From NCBI GenBank assembly GCA_030068145.1, contig JAPJBO010000026.1, positions 310,001 to 374,000 of the forward strand: a stretch of 64,000 nt of DNA. Direction: 5' to 3'. Positions 20,980-32,008 of this stretch are shown one piece after another. Made by a program: the position numbers and the translations under genes. A model generated the notes under the pieces. That model did no database searches, was not told the DNA's origin, and saw only the letters and a program-made list of their open reading frames with translations. The DNA is from Diplonema papillatum (Eukaryota > Euglenozoa > Diplonemea > Diplonemida > Diplonemidae). Every line of letters starts with the position of its first letter. Position 1 is the stretch's first letter.

Positions 20980-23304
20980 TCATGACTTTCGCGCTGCGCG
21001 TGACGACAGGGTGGATGCGCCTGGGTGAGACCCGGCGCCGTATGCTGTCGATGGAGATTGGTGCACGGCGAGGCGCCGGGGGGTGTGCGGGTCGAGACCT
21101 GGCGTCTGGGGCTGGAAGGACAGCTTGAACGGCGCGCGGTCCGGCGGCGGCGTGAACGTGCGGAACTCGCCCATCATGTGGTGCACCGGCGTGTACCGTA
21201 CGGGCGACTCTTCGCGCTTGATCTTGACGGTGCTGTCCCACTCCGGCCGCGCGAACCGAGCCCTGCTCGGGGATTCCGCCTTCGGGTCCGGCGACAGCAG
21301 GCTGCTCCCGGCGCCCATGACCATGGGCGGTTTGTACGGCGGCCCGTAGTCAGCCGCCGGCAGCAGCACCCCTTCCGCCTCGAGGACCTGGCGGGGCGCG
21401 TAGAAGATGGCCGGGTAAAGCCGCTCGCTGGCGCCCTTCACCTTCCGCTTGGGCCCCGCGGCCTCCGGCTCCGCCTTCTCCGCCTTCGCCGGCCTCTCCG
21501 CCCCGCCGCTGCTCGCGCTCTTCTTCTTCGCGGGCTGCCGCCGCGGCGGCGTTTTCCGGGCGGCCGCCGGGGACGCGCTCCTCTTCGGGGCAGCGACGAG
21601 GGGCTTCCCGCTGCGCCGCCGGCGGTCTTCGATCTCGCGCAGCCGCTGCATTTGCTGGTACGCCCGCAGCGACGTGGCTTGGTACGTCGAGTCCGTCAGG
21701 CCGGGCACCGTTTTGGGGGGTGTCCCGGCGCGGTCGGCGTGCGAAAGCGCGGGGGGCCGCAGCTTCTGGAGCGCGGCGTGGAACACCATGATGGTCGCCA
21801 TCTCGTCGGGCGTCATGCAGTACTTGTACAGCATCGCCCGCATCGTCTCGGGGGCCAGGAGCAGCAGCTCGTGCTCGGCCAGGTCGCCGGCCGCGCGGGC
21901 CACGAACTTGTTCCACGTCGCGTGCGACGCGGCGCCGGCCCTCCACGCCGCCGGGCCGTCGCCGTTCTGACACACGCCGCGGGAGTCGACGGGCAGAGCA
22001 GGCGGGCTGGAACCGGTGCGGCCGTTCCTCTCCTCAACGTACGCTTCGTTCGACTTGCGGACTTCCCGCGTGGCGACCCGCAGCTTGAGCAGGCTGTCAT
22101 CGCGGACGGCGGCCCTCGGCAGCTCGCTGCCGCGCGGTTCGGGTTCGATGCCGCCGTCGGACAGCTCCTGGCTTTCGGGCAGTTCGCCCTCGTCGAAGCC
22201 GGACGTCGCTCTGGGCGGCAGAGGCGTCGGGGGCTCCGCCGGGTGCGGCGACCGCTGCGCCGTGTCCTGGCGGGGGATGCCCGCGCTGCGGTCGGTGCTG
22301 TCCGACGACCGAGAGTCGGCGCCTTCCAGAGGGGTGGACGGGTCGCTGGTGCTGCTTTCGGTGGTGGTGTCGCGCTTCGAAGAGGCCTGCTCCCGCTTTT
22401 CGTCGACTGCCGCGGGCTCCTCTTGCGGAACTTCGTCGCTTTCCTTCAGCGCGTCGGCAGTCGATGCAACCTCTGCCCCGCTCAAATTCGTATCGGCACC
22501 CACGACATCTGCTGCACCATCTGCCTCTTTCAAACCCGTATCAGCACCCCTGACATCTGCTGCATCAGCTGCCTCTTTCAAGCCCTTATCAGCACCTCCG
22601 ACATCTGCTGCATCATCTGCCTCTTTCAAACCCCTATCAGCACCCCTGACATCTGCTGCATCAGCTGCCTCTTTCAAGCCCTTATCAGCACCTCCAACAT
22701 CTGCTGCATCATCTGCCTCTTTCAAACCCCTATCAGCACCCCTGACATCTGCTGCATCAGCTGCCTCTTTCAAACCCGTATCAGCACCCCTGACATCTGC
22801 TGCATCAGCTGCCTCTTTCAAGCCCTTATCAGCACCTCCAACATCTGCTGCATCATCTGCCTCTTTCAAACCCCTATCAGCACCCCTGACATCTGCTGCA
22901 TCAGCTGCCTCTTTCAAACCCGTATCAGCACCCCTGACATCTGCTGCATCAGCTGCCTCTTTCAAGCCCTTATCAGCACCTCCAACATCTGCTGCATCAT
23001 CTGCCTCTTTCAAACCCCTATCAGCACCTCCGACATCTGCTGCATCATCTGCCTCTTTCAAACCCGTATCAGCAACTCCGATTTCTGCTGCGCCACCTGC
23101 CTTCCTGACACCTGTATCAGCGCCCGCGCCATCTACGGCAAACTCTGCCTGTCTCGAAGCCGTGTCAGCGTCGTCTCCATCTTCGACTGCAACCTCGGCA
23201 GGCTCTTCCGCCAGCAGCTTTTCCGCCTCTGGCTGGTCACTGCTGGCAGCTTCTTCGCGCACTGGTGGATCTCCCGAGGTCTGCGGCTCTATGTTTTCTT
23301 CCAT
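20980..23304 (-). CDS. Low-complexity acidic protein with 16-residue tandem repeats
   Basis: A 774-residue single-exon protein; the ATG at 23304 begins MEENIEPQTSG. The N-terminal third is very acidic. About 13 tandem units of 16 residues (type GLKEADDAADVGGADR) cover roughly residues 75-275. A Ser/Pro-rich linker follows, then a segment with folded character around residues 455-540 (NKFVARAAGDLAEHELLLLA, MRAMLYKYCMTPDEM). After that come a Lys/Ala/Pro-rich basic region (ARKTPPRRQPAKKKSASS) and an ordered-looking ERLYPAIFYAPRQV motif. No transmembrane segment or catalytic motif is visible, and I do not recognise the family. An acidic-repeat half plus a basic half suggests a structural or chromatin/cytoskeletal scaffold (inference only). 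Confidence 0.85.
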   Translation of the reverse strand: MEENIEPQTSGDPPVREEAASSDQPEAEKLLAEEPAEVAVEDGDDADTASRQAEFAVDGAGADTGVRKAGGAAEIGVADTGLKEADDAADVGGADRGLKEADDAADVGGADKGLKEAADAADVRGADTGLKEAADAADVRGADRGLKEADDAADVGGADKGLKEAADAADVRGADTGLKEAADAADVRGADRGLKEADDAADVGGADKGLKEAADAADVRGADRGLKEADDAADVGGADKGLKEAADAADVRGADTGLKEADGAADVVGADTNLSGAEVASTADALKESDEVPQEEPAAVDEKREQASSKRDTTTESSTSDPSTPLEGADSRSSDSTDRSAGIPRQDTAQRSPHPAEPPTPLPPRATSGFDEGELPESQELSDGGIEPEPRGSELPRAAVRDDSLLKLRVATREVRKSNEAYVEERNGRTGSSPPALPVDSRGVCQNGDGPAAWRAGAASHATWNKFVARAAGDLAEHELLLLAPETMRAMLYKYCMTPDEMATIMVFHAALQKLRPPALSHADRAGTPPKTVPGLTDSTYQATSLRAYQQMQRLREIEDRRRRSGKPLVAAPKRSASPAAARKTPPRRQPAKKKSASSGGAERPAKAEKAEPEAAGPKRKVKGASERLYPAIFYAPRQVLEAEGVLLPAADYGPPYKPPMVMGAGSSLLSPDPKAESPSRARFARPEWDSTVKIKREESPVRYTPVHHMMGEFRTFTPPPDRAPFKLSFQPQTPGLDPHTPRRLAVHQSPSTAYGAGSHPGASTLSSRAARKS
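22480..23105 (-). repeat. 48-bp coding minisatellite
   Basis: Units of 48 bp (GACATCTGCTGCATC ... CTCTTTCAA on the plus strand) encode 16 residues. The variants K-type, T-type and R-type recur in order, making a higher-order unit of three (144 bp). The flanking units are more diverged. The order and near-identity point to recent unequal exchange. Confidence 0.9.
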
Positions 23305-24974
23305 AAATTTCCTCCGTTATTTCGACCCTGTAGGCATTACTTGTGGTAGATTAATCCAGTCGAGAGGCCCGAAAGAACCAGCACGAAGACATATGAGTCG
23401 GACGAATAGTCAGGGCTGGACATCTGATTGGAGTGAGATTCTGGAGCACAAGGCGGGCTGCACTCTTCTGAGAATGACTGGTTGTGGTACTTGGCACAAG
23501 CGCTCCGTAGATCTCGGAGGAGCATGTACTGAGGTGGAGTGTCTACGGTGGTCGTTGGTGATACTTGGGACTGAACGAAAGATCGACTAGAACGACGAGA
23601 TCGTATTTGCAACAAGAAGCGCTGTTCACATACAAAGGAGATTGTGCCTGCTGACTTGCCGCCACTGTTTTGCGCTATTATGCTCCGATGTGGTGCCGTC
23701 CAGCGACTATGAACACACAGCGATCACCACCTTAAGTGTACGGCCATGATGCAGTAACATCAGACATAGCTACGTGAGACCAGCTCCAGACCTCCCACAC
23801 TCCTTCATTCAGCATCCCCGAGTAAGATATCGTCTCGTTTTCGAGCCGTGAACGCTTTCTGCAGCTTTCAAAGAGGGAAGCACTGAGCCCTGGAGACAGG
23901 GCAGCTATTATTTGGCACTTCTCTTCTAGCATGGGGGCAAAGCGGACCGGGTTGGTCACGCCTTGGGTTTCGGCTGCGGCCACATAAACGGTGCCGCAGC
24001 CTAGGCGCCTCAGTTTTCAGCGCTACGTAACGCATCGTCGGGGAGGATGAATAACGGAAGAAAACACTCGGGGAGGCGCTGCTCGTACTCATTTCGAAGG
24101 ATGCCAGAGGGTCGTTGTAATTCGCGGTTCAGGGGGACACGGGAAGAGGGGAATAGCCGAGTCGACAAGACCAAAGGGAAAAGGTGTTTTCATTCTTCGC
24201 TGCTTCTCACGAAAGGGGAGCCGGTCCTTTAGGTTGTGTTAGGTTCTCCCGACGCCCACAATCGTGATTATAGCACAAACTCAAGAGGTCTAGTCAACTA
24301 TTCCCTGCAGTATTAGCATACTTTCAATGAGAAAATTCGCGGTGACCCCCCTCAGTTAGGTAGCTCGTGCTACCCCTCCGTTCTTTGAGAGAGGGGAGAG
24401 GAGGGTCGTTGTAATTGGATCTGATTCTTAGAAAGCAAGGACTAAAAAGACAGGCGTTTGGGGTTGTTTGTGCGTGTCGGTTGATCGGTTTTTCCTTACC
24501 CTACTTCCGTTTTCAGGTACTCTAATCAACCACCATAACACGCTATCTGTGTCTTTTAACATTCGCAACGTAGGGCAACCCGCAAGATTGTTAGTACTGA
24601 AAAGATTACGGGAATCACCGTCGCACTACCTACGTTCTTCGAGAAGGAGGATCTTAGTTTAATGTTTAGGCACAAAAGGAGAAGATGCAAGAACGTGCTT
24701 GGAAGGGTACTCAACACCGTGTCTTCGCAACTGGCAGCCGCCCCGAGTATTTCCCAAAGGGGGGGGGGTCGAATAATAACACCTGAGTTATTATTCGATT
24801 TGTCGAACACTAAAAAAAGTTCCGGGTAGTTCCAAACCGTGGCAGGATCAAAGAGTGGTAGCTTTTGGACAACCAGACATGTGTCAAATAACTGTTATTA
24901 TTCGCCCCCCCCCCCCCAGTGCTGATGCTAAGGCCCCTAAACTCGGCATCGTTGTCAGCCGGACGGCAACGAGG
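23305..24974. other. Repeat-rich spacer
   Basis: Holds the R3 right part (about 24185-24325: AGGTTCTCCCGAC, ACTCAAGAGGTCTAGTCAAC, CTGCAGTATTAGCATACTTTC). It also has an ATCTTAGTTTAATGTTTAGGCACAA motif near 24650 that recurs near 36070 and, in variant form, near 37945 and 38080. An R1-like scrap lies at 24685. No gene was identified. Confidence 0.5.
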
Positions 24975-25265
24975 GGTGGGTGGGTACCCCCCCCCCCTAA
25001 ACACCCCCCCCCCCCCCCCTCCTGCAGGGCCTGTGTGCAGCAGGGTGGTGACCGCTCTAAGGTGGTTTCCTCAGCAGCGACCAAGAAAAAAAAAATTTTT
25101 TTTGGCCCAAATCCTCCCAAAAAAGCACTCGAAAAAAAAATTTTGACCCACTTTTTCCACCATTTCACCTTAGAGAATTTAGCTAAGGTGGGTCCCACAG
25201 TAGGTCCACAGTGGGTTGCACCAGGAGGGGGGGGGGGGGGGGGGGGTACCCACCCCCACCCAGGG
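24975..25265. repeat. R4 element with poly-C/poly-G terminal inverted repeats, copy 1
   Basis: The left end is GGGTGGGTACCCCCCCCCC and the right end GGGGGGGGTACCCACCCCCA, exact inverse counterparts. The core (25065-25180) is the reverse of 39243-39350 and 52685-52790, with A-run/T-run AAAAATTTTTTTTGGCCCAAAT and CCATTTCACCTTA. Further long C-runs lie at 24906 and 25309. Confidence 0.75.
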
Positions 25266-25539
25266 TTAGCAACTTCGTTTTGGGTCTCAGGCTTAGTATC
25301 AGCACTGCCCCCCCCCCTTTACAAAGCAGCAAAAAGAAAAACGAAACAATTGACCTGTGGGCAGAAGCTCCCGTGATTGTGTTGGAGCGAAAAGGAACAA
25401 CTGAAATGTGAAAACGGGAAACATTGATAGGGCGGGCCCCCCCCACCCCTCTCCAACATTCATTCTGAATCTTGGCAGGGCGACTGTCATAACCGCAGCC
25501 GATCATGGGCCGGGCGGGAGTCGCTCCGGGTTGCCCGAA

Positions 25540-25800
25540 AAATACTCGAAGGACTGCCTTGTGCTCATTTCGACCGAGGCTAGAGAGAAAACAACACAAC
25601 TAAACTGTGTTGAACGCCTACGCCCACTAAACCCAGATTCACCTGTGTTTCGTGTGGGCTGCAGCACATTTACCTCCTTTGAGATTGGAATATTGTTGCG
25701 ATAGCGGGGAGTCACCGGCATGCCGATGAGCACCACACTATCCTTTGAGATTTCGCAACTGGCAGTCTCCTCAAGTATTTCCTACAAAACAGGTGCTTAT
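25540..25800 (+). repeat. R2 element, near-complete copy
   Basis: The left end AAATACTCGAAGGACTGCC and right end GGCAGTCTCCTCAAGTATTTC are inverted repeats. The interior contains GAACGCCTACGCCC, CTGTGTTTCGTGTGGGCT, CATTTACCTCCTTTGA and CGGCATGCCG. It has no coding capacity, so it looks like a MITE (non-autonomous DNA transposon). Confidence 0.8.
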
Positions 25801-25804
25801 ACAA

Positions 25805-26640
25805 CAAAAACCCCGAGAAAATGAAGGCGGGCGCTTTTCCGGCCAGCGATGGACCTGGCGCTGGGAACGATGTCCGCGGTGAGGCCTCCCACGGAGGCTT
25901 TTCAATCGTTGTTTGCTCTAATTTGACTTTTCGTCCCTTCCCTCCCCCTGTCATTAGCATGGCCGGCGTCTGACTTCCTTTCCGGGGTCGTTGGCAGGTC
26001 AAAGGGAGAAAGTACTGCTGTAGGACCCAGAAGCACCCCGCTTGCCTAGGCCAAATGAGGAAGGATGGCGGGAGCTCGTGCGCGATGGATCGACGCTGGT
26101 CCCGCGGACGGAGGCTTTCACAGAGGTTGCGTTGTTTGTTGCATTAAATTTTCCTCGCTCCCTCCTTCCCCTCCCCCTCCGACAGTAGCATTGCAGGTGT
26201 CGGTGTCCTTCTCTTTTCGGGGGCCCATGGCAAGTCCGGGAAAAGGATTCCCTGACGGGACCCGAAGGACATCACGAACAGGACCCAAAAGAATCTCAGG
26301 ACCGAAAAGACATCACTAACAGGACCCAAAAGGATTCCAGGACCCTGAGGACATCACTAACAGGACCAAAAAACAATTTCAGGACACAAAAAGGACATCC
26401 CTAACAGGACCCATAAGGACCCCTTTTGCCTTCCCAAATGAGGAAGGAAGGCGGGCGCTTTTCTGGCCCGCGGTGGATTGGCGCGACATCCCGTGGCGAG
26501 GCTCTCCCACAAAGGCTGTTCACCGTCGTTGTTGTTTTGCTGCATCCAATTTCTTCCTCCCCATTCCTCTCCCCCGACGGTAGCATCGCATACGTCGGTA
26601 ATTTTTCTGTTCGGGGTCGTTGGCAGGTCCAAGGGGCGCC
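25805..26640 (+). repeat. Three diverged copies of a 200-bp repeat (R5)
   Basis: Copies at about 25815-26015, 26045-26245 and 26425-26635 share AATGAGGAAGG-type starts, GGCGGGCGCTTTTC, GAGGC(T/C)TCCCAC, CCCTCCCC(C/T), TAGCAT and GGGGTCGTTGGCAGGTC. Identity is moderate. Confidence 0.65.
26255..26425 (+). repeat. 41-44 bp minisatellite, about 3.5 units
   Basis: The unit is built around GACATCACTAACAGGACCC followed by AAAAGGATTCCAGGACC. It lies between the second and third R5 copies. Confidence 0.8.
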
Positions 26641-26644
26641 GCCC

Positions 26645-27740
26645 TACTTTTTTCCCCGACGGCCGAGTTTGATTGCAAGTGTTGGCGGCAAACAAAACAG
26701 TGTCAATACAAAAAGAAAAGCATTAAAAATCTATGAATATGGATGATGTTTCATCTCTCCTGGCGCTACCGCAGACAACCAAAAAAGGGGTCTGATTATT
26801 CTTCACCTTCGTCTTGCGCGGGCACGTTGCGTATGGACATCTACCAATGCCACCTGACAAGAAATCCGCAACTGGATCGGGGCAGCAAGACCTGACCGAA
26901 CGGGGATGAGTGCCTTGCGGCAGTATTCCGTCTGCTCAGAGCGGCGGTGGTGTCGACGGCCATCTGACGGTGAGCGCAGTCGGATCCCAGCTGGTGCTCA
27001 TGGTAAAAGCGGGCAGGCGGGCTGGTGTGAATGCCCCGCCCGGAGTCCAGGACGTTCCTCCGGAAGAAAGCGACGAGACGCGTAAAGAACGGCCCCCCGT
27101 TGAACTGAAACCGTCAAAGTTCAATTGGCTTTCAGAATGTACGAAGGCGTGGTTCGGAACGACGAATCCCGGGCGCTGGCCTGCGTGTTTGTTTTTGAGT
27201 CCTAAAGCAGGCCCATTTTTGAGCCGGTCCGTCCCTATCTCTTGAAACTGCATCGAAGTGCCTGCCGCTGTTTATCACAGTGAATCACGGTCCACCACGG
27301 TCTATCAGGTCCATCCCTAGTCCCTAGAGCTGCATCGAATTGCCCGGTGCTGTATTCTTCGGTCTATCACGGTCTATCAAGAGGGGGATGGACCGGCTCA
27401 ATTTTCTTCGGGGTACACGTGTCCCCCCCGCGCAGCCACGCAACGAAGGGGCACCGTTTTACTCTCACTGGAGATGTCGAGCGCTTGCACCCGGCGCGAA
27501 GCCCAGAGCATTGCCCTGTAGATCGCAACCGCACATGTCCTCGTTTGTGATTTCTGAGGGCTCTCGTCGTGTGTGCGGAGACATCGGCATGCTGATAAAC
27601 ACCCCACTATGCCAGCGCCTTTCGCCACGTGACCCTTGGAAGGGGCCACTCTTCGCGCTTGTGTGTGATTTGATACTGGCAGCCACAGTCGAGCATTTCC
27701 TACGAAGGAGCATAGTTGAGTCGCAGCTCTTGACAAGACA
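26645..27740. other. Spacer, no gene supported; R2/R3 scraps near 27690
   Basis: GGTCTATCACGGTCTATCA-type short repeats occur near 27290-27375. A 105-111 codon stretch near 26910-27250 is open on both strands, but neither version has clear coding bias. 27690-27735 carries TCGAGCATTTCCTAC (R2 right end) joined to an R3 start (AGTTGAGTCGCAGCTCTTGA). Confidence 0.4.
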
Positions 27741-27830
27741 AGATGGAAAATACTCGAGGGACTGCCTTGTGCTCATTTCGACGGAGGCTAGAAAACAATA
27801 CTACAAAGCAGGTGCTTATACAAAAAAAGG
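27741..27830 (+). repeat. R2 fragment abutting a gene's 3' end
   Basis: AAAATACTCGAGGGACTGCC ... TTCGACGGAGGCTAG ... GCAGGTGCTTATACAAAAA: the two R2 ends with the middle missing. On the minus strand the coding frame of the TPR gene reads straight into it. Confidence 0.75.
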
Positions 27831-27843
27831 ACGAAACCGATAC

Positions 27844-30800
27844 CTCACAGCCGGTGATGGTCTGGTGCAAAGTGGCATCTGCTCGCTTCAGTTCGAGAAG
27901 CATGTCGCCCCAGCGCTCGACTTCGTCGAACTCTTGTTGGGCTTCGCAGAGCGCTTGCATATTGGTCACGACCGAGATCAGCTTCTGCGTGTCGGCCCTT
28001 CCGGATTCCATGAGGGTGATGCACTGTTTGTAGTTCTCCTTTGCTTCCGCCAAGATCCCCTTCTTGAAGAGGAGGGTCCCGAGGTTGCTGAGGGTTTCGG
28101 CCACAAGCACGCTGTCTTCGCCGTTGACCGCTTTGCGGATCTCCAAGCACTGCTCGTACAGTTCGAGGGCTTGGTCGAAGCGGCCTTGGAGGGTGTACGA
28201 GGACGCGAGGTTGTTGAGTGAGATGGCGGTTTTGGGGTGCATTTTGCCGAGTTTCGACGTGGTGATCTCGAGGTCCTTCAGGTACAGCGGAATCGACTTC
28301 TCGTACGCGCCGCGCATGTCGTAGAGGGAAGCGAGGTTGTTCATCGAGGTGGCCACATCCTCGTGGTCGGGGCCCATGAGCCGTTCTGAGATTTGCAGGT
28401 CCAATTTGTACAGCGGTTCGGCATCGTCGTAGCGTTGCTGCTCGTACAGGTTGACGGCCAGGTTGTTCAGGGCGGTGGACACAGCGACGTGCATCTTGCC
28501 CAAGGCGCGAATGCGAGTCTGCAGCGCGAAGGCGCGGAGGGGTTCCGCGTTGTCCGACTGGCCCTGCTCTTCGTACAGAGCCGCGAGGACCGTGTAGCAC
28601 GGCACGAGCCGCAGGCTCTCTTCTCCGAACGCGATTTTGTGCGTCGTAAGCGCGCGGTTCAGCGTCTCGACAGCGTCCTCCACGCACGCCTGCTTCTTTT
28701 GCAGGCAGCCTCTGAAAAACTCAGCCTCGGCGGCCATTCTCGGGTTCGACTCCCGTATCTGAAGCACTTGGCACGTGACGTCCTCGGCGCGTCTGTACGC
28801 TTTGAACCGGTCGTAGAACCGCGCCAGGTCCATCATCTCCACCGACGGCTCCGGCACGCCCCTTCCGCAGAGGTTGGCCGCGTTCGCGTGGTTGACGGCG
28901 ACCCCGCGGCGGCGCAGCTCTTCCTCGCGGAACGCCACGCGCGCCTTGGCGAGGGCTTCGCCCTCCTTAACGCGCTCCCGCGGCGCGGGGCCGGCGCTCG
29001 CGGGCGGCGGCTGCAGGAGGCAGAGCACGAGGAGCTGCGCGGCGTGGGGGGCGCGGGCGTCGCGCGCGGCGGTCCACCTGTCGACGCGGCTGCGGAGCTG
29101 AGCCTCGACTGCGGCGCCGGAGCCGGGCCACTGGTCGGACGGCGGGCTGTCCCCGCCCGCCGCGGCGCGCGTGAACAGCGCGAGGCCGACCAGCGACGTC
29201 GTCTTCGGGCACGACTGGACCTCGGCGACGCGCAGCCCGCCCGACGCGAGCGACGGCGGCTCCGCCGCCGCGGTCGCCGGCGGCGAACTAAAGCTGCCGG
29301 ACCCGGCGACGATCGAGAAGCGGTGCCCGTGGGGCGACCGCAGGATACGCGGCGACTGCCCGACGACGACGATCCGCGCCTCGTCGAGCAGAAACCGCAC
29401 CAGCAGCGCCCGCGAACGCTCGTCGCGGGGAAACGGCTCGGCCGCCAGCCAGCCGGGCGGGCAGAAGCAGCGGGCGGCAACTTCCTCGCACACCCGCGCG
29501 AACGCCGCATCCGCGCCGGCCGACACGCCGTTGACGATTTCTTCGGCGCGGCTGCTGACGGCGTCCATCCCGCTCACGTCAAGCCGGCGCAGCTCTCTGA
29601 ACAGCACCCGCTTCGCCGCCTTCCCGTGGACGATGACGCTGACCGCGAGGCGGACGGGATGGCCCTGCGGCAGGAGGGAGTGCACGACCGGCAAGGCGGC
29701 CGCGTTGACGCCGTGGAGGTGCGCGTAGCTCAGGATCTCGGCGCAGCGGTCCTGGAAGAACAGCTCCGTCTCCTCGAGGGGCTGGGGGAAGCCCGTTGCG
29801 AGGAACTCGGCGAGGGCCGCGCACTGCGCCCGCAGCATCCCCGCCGCTGCCCGCCGGACGGCGGCGTTGTTCTCGGCGTGCTGGGGCAGCCCGGCCATCA
29901 AGAACGAGCACGGGGAAAGCGGCTCCGCGAAGTCAAAGACCAGCTCCGGGCGCAGGTGGAGGGTGGGCGCGTCGGCCGGCGGCGCGCCGGGGTTCGGGGG
30001 GAACGCGGGCATCAGGTCCGCGAGCCCGGAGACGACGAGGCGGCCGTCGCCGACGGCGGCGACTTCGATCTGCGGGGGCCCCGCCAGGTGCTCGCCCTTG
30101 TCGCGGCCGCCGCTCAAAGGGGTCGGCTTCAGGTTCAGGGCCTCGGTCGCGCGGAGCAGGAGCTGCTCGGCCTCCGGCTCCCGGCAGAGGACCCGCTTCT
30201 TCCCGACGCGGCTGCACGCGTACACCAAGCACGTCTTCGGCGTGCCGCCCGACAGTCCAGCCTCCGCAGCCACCTTGGCGGTGTATCCGTTGTGCACGAC
30301 GATCGCGCTCAGCTGCGGGGACAGCCCGCGCACGCCGCTGGCCATCAGCAGCAGGTTGTTCCTGTGCTCGCGCGCCGCTCGCTTCGCGTCGGCCTCGTTC
30401 TTGAACACGGTGATCGACACCACGCAGTGAACGGGCTTCCCCATGTCGATGGGCGGCAGCTGGCACGTCTCGGGCAGCCACAGCGTGTCCCTGAAGCCCA
30501 CCTGCTGCTTCTTCTTCGGCTTCGCCGACTTCCCGGCGGCATACGTCCGCTCGTTCTGCGGGAGGTGCATCTCCGAAACCGCGGTCTCCACGGCGGGGGT
30601 GAACTCCTCGGCGAAGCTTTTGATGAGGCTGTCCAACGTCGACAGGCGGTCGTACTCTTCGTTGATGGTCGTCACCGGCGCCTCGAGCTCCTCTTGGAAC
30701 TCGCGGTCCCACTGGCGGGAGGTGGTCAGGCTGCAGACGTCGCGGCTGGGCTCGGCGGGGGCCCGCTTTTCGGCGGCGCCCTTCTCCGCTGCGGAGCAGC

Positions 30801-31116
30801 ACGCTTCCTTCTCCCGCATCGCCCAGCAGACGTCCTCGGTCGACAGGACCCGCGGAAGCCGCTTCTGCCGCGGCGGCGGCTGCTGCAGGGCGGTGAGCGA
30901 GAGGAGTTGGTCGTTCGACGGACCCGTCGTGGCGTCGAGTCGGTAGACTTGGCGGCAGGAGCCGCCGTCAAGTTTGCCGCTCACCGGGCGCTTCATCGAG
31001 GCCAGCGACGCGGACGTGACGTCGTGGGAGCCGGCGAACTCTTCGCAGAGCACCTCCAGCGCACAGACCAGCTCCTCGCATTTGTTGGCCTGCGCGGCCG
31101 AAGCCGCGCTGCCCAT
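27844..31116 (-). CDS. Clu-like/kinesin-light-chain-type TPR protein
   Basis: About 1,091 codons from the ATG at 31116. MGSAASAAQ is a good N-myristoylation signal (Gly2, Ser6), so membrane attachment is likely (inference). The central part, roughly residues 340-440, contains DGRLVVSGLADLMP ... LHLRPELVFDFAEPLSPCSF, which resembles the CLU-type motif in which a short hydrophobic segment precedes RPELV and PLS. The C-terminal third holds at least five 42-residue TPRs of kinesin-light-chain type (ALNNLAVNLYEQQRYDDAEP, SMNNLASLYDMRGAYEKSIP, SLNNLASSYTLQGRFDQALE). Such proteins serve as protein-interaction scaffolds. The 3' end is uncertain: I stop at a GTATCG donor after GCE. The frame stays open another 48 codons into an R2 repeat (stop at 27700), which is either read-through of an intron or a captured end. 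Confidence 0.8.
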
Positions 31117-31748
31117 GCTTCGGAAGACACGACGTCTTGCCTCTCGACGGGACAGGCCACCCCTTCTCCCCGCCTGCTTCCTTCAAAAAGTAAGAGAGAT
31201 AGAGAGAGAGAACACATAACACAAGTCAAAGGGTGCGGGCCTCCACCGTCCGGTGGGCCAGGCTAGATCCGGGGTGGCTCATTGGGAGAGACAGGGGCGG
31301 GGTTGTCACGCCTTAGCAGTCCCAGGCCTCTCCCCGCCCACCTATATGTGTTCTCGTCGTCATAGCTGCCGCGCTGACCTTACGAGAGAGAGGCGAGTTA
31401 CAGTCCGGGTACCATCCCTCCGGGGAGTTTCCGGTCGCTGCTGAGGCCGTAAAAAGGATCGTTCCGGCTTGTTAAACGGAATGCAACCAAGCAGGATGCC
31501 TTTGGTGCCAGCTGGATGCCCGCTGGAGCGTCGTGCTTGATTGTTCGGCGGCAGCAAACGCAGCGTGCCAGCGCGTCGTTGCTATCGACCATCCTGCTAC
31601 GTTCTGGTCTGATGAGCTTTTCACGGGTATCTGTGCGCTCTCGCACGGACAAGTTGTCGAAGAATAAACGGCGTTTGGGCTAAGTATCAAACATCGAGGT
31701 ACGCGAAACTAATGGTTTCGTGAGGTGGAGCGACACGGGATCCAAAAT

Positions 31749-31793
<45 letters not shown>

Positions 31794-32008
31794 CGATAGA
31801 GAGAGAATGGGTAACGGTGGGGATCACCTCCTCGTGCGAGGTCAGCCCACTGCGAAATAATCTGAAGCTGTCGCCGAGGAGGACTTCTTCTTCTTTTCTC
31901 TTCTTCTTTTTTGTTGCCATGCTACTTGATGCCAGTCTATTGCCGCCAAGACCGGCTGAAAACGAAGTAGATCAACGTGTCCTTTTGTTTCTCCTGTTTT
32001 CTTTTAGG
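31117..32008. other. Spacer with (GA)n tract
   Basis: 5' flank of the TPR gene, then a GA microsatellite. No gene seen. Confidence 0.45.
31747..31806 (+). repeat. (GA)n microsatellite
   Basis: Alternating GA with a few interruptions (AAAG, CGAT). Confidence 0.9.

Noticed and set aside
21025-23590. Two long plus-strand frames opposite the 16-residue-repeat protein
   Set aside because: They arise because the 48-bp repeats are a multiple of three and stay open on both strands; the minus strand has the ATG context and the mixed-composition C-terminal region.
26910-27250. Possible 111-residue plus-strand protein, also open on the minus strand
   Set aside because: Open on both strands, no family motif, no coding bias, surrounded by repeats.
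28735-28760. T-arm-like GGGTTCGACTCCC
   Set aside because: It lies inside the TPR coding sequence and no acceptor or anticodon stem surrounds it.
28393-31266. A 957-codon open frame on the plus strand opposite the TPR gene
   Set aside because: It mirrors a GC-rich coding region, is Arg/Ala/Gly-rich without any family motif, and the opposite strand has clear TPRs.
31262-31330. tRNA-like A-box (TGGCTCATTGGGAGAGAC)
   Set aside because: No matching B-box (GGTTCGANTCC) downstream and no cloverleaf could be drawn.
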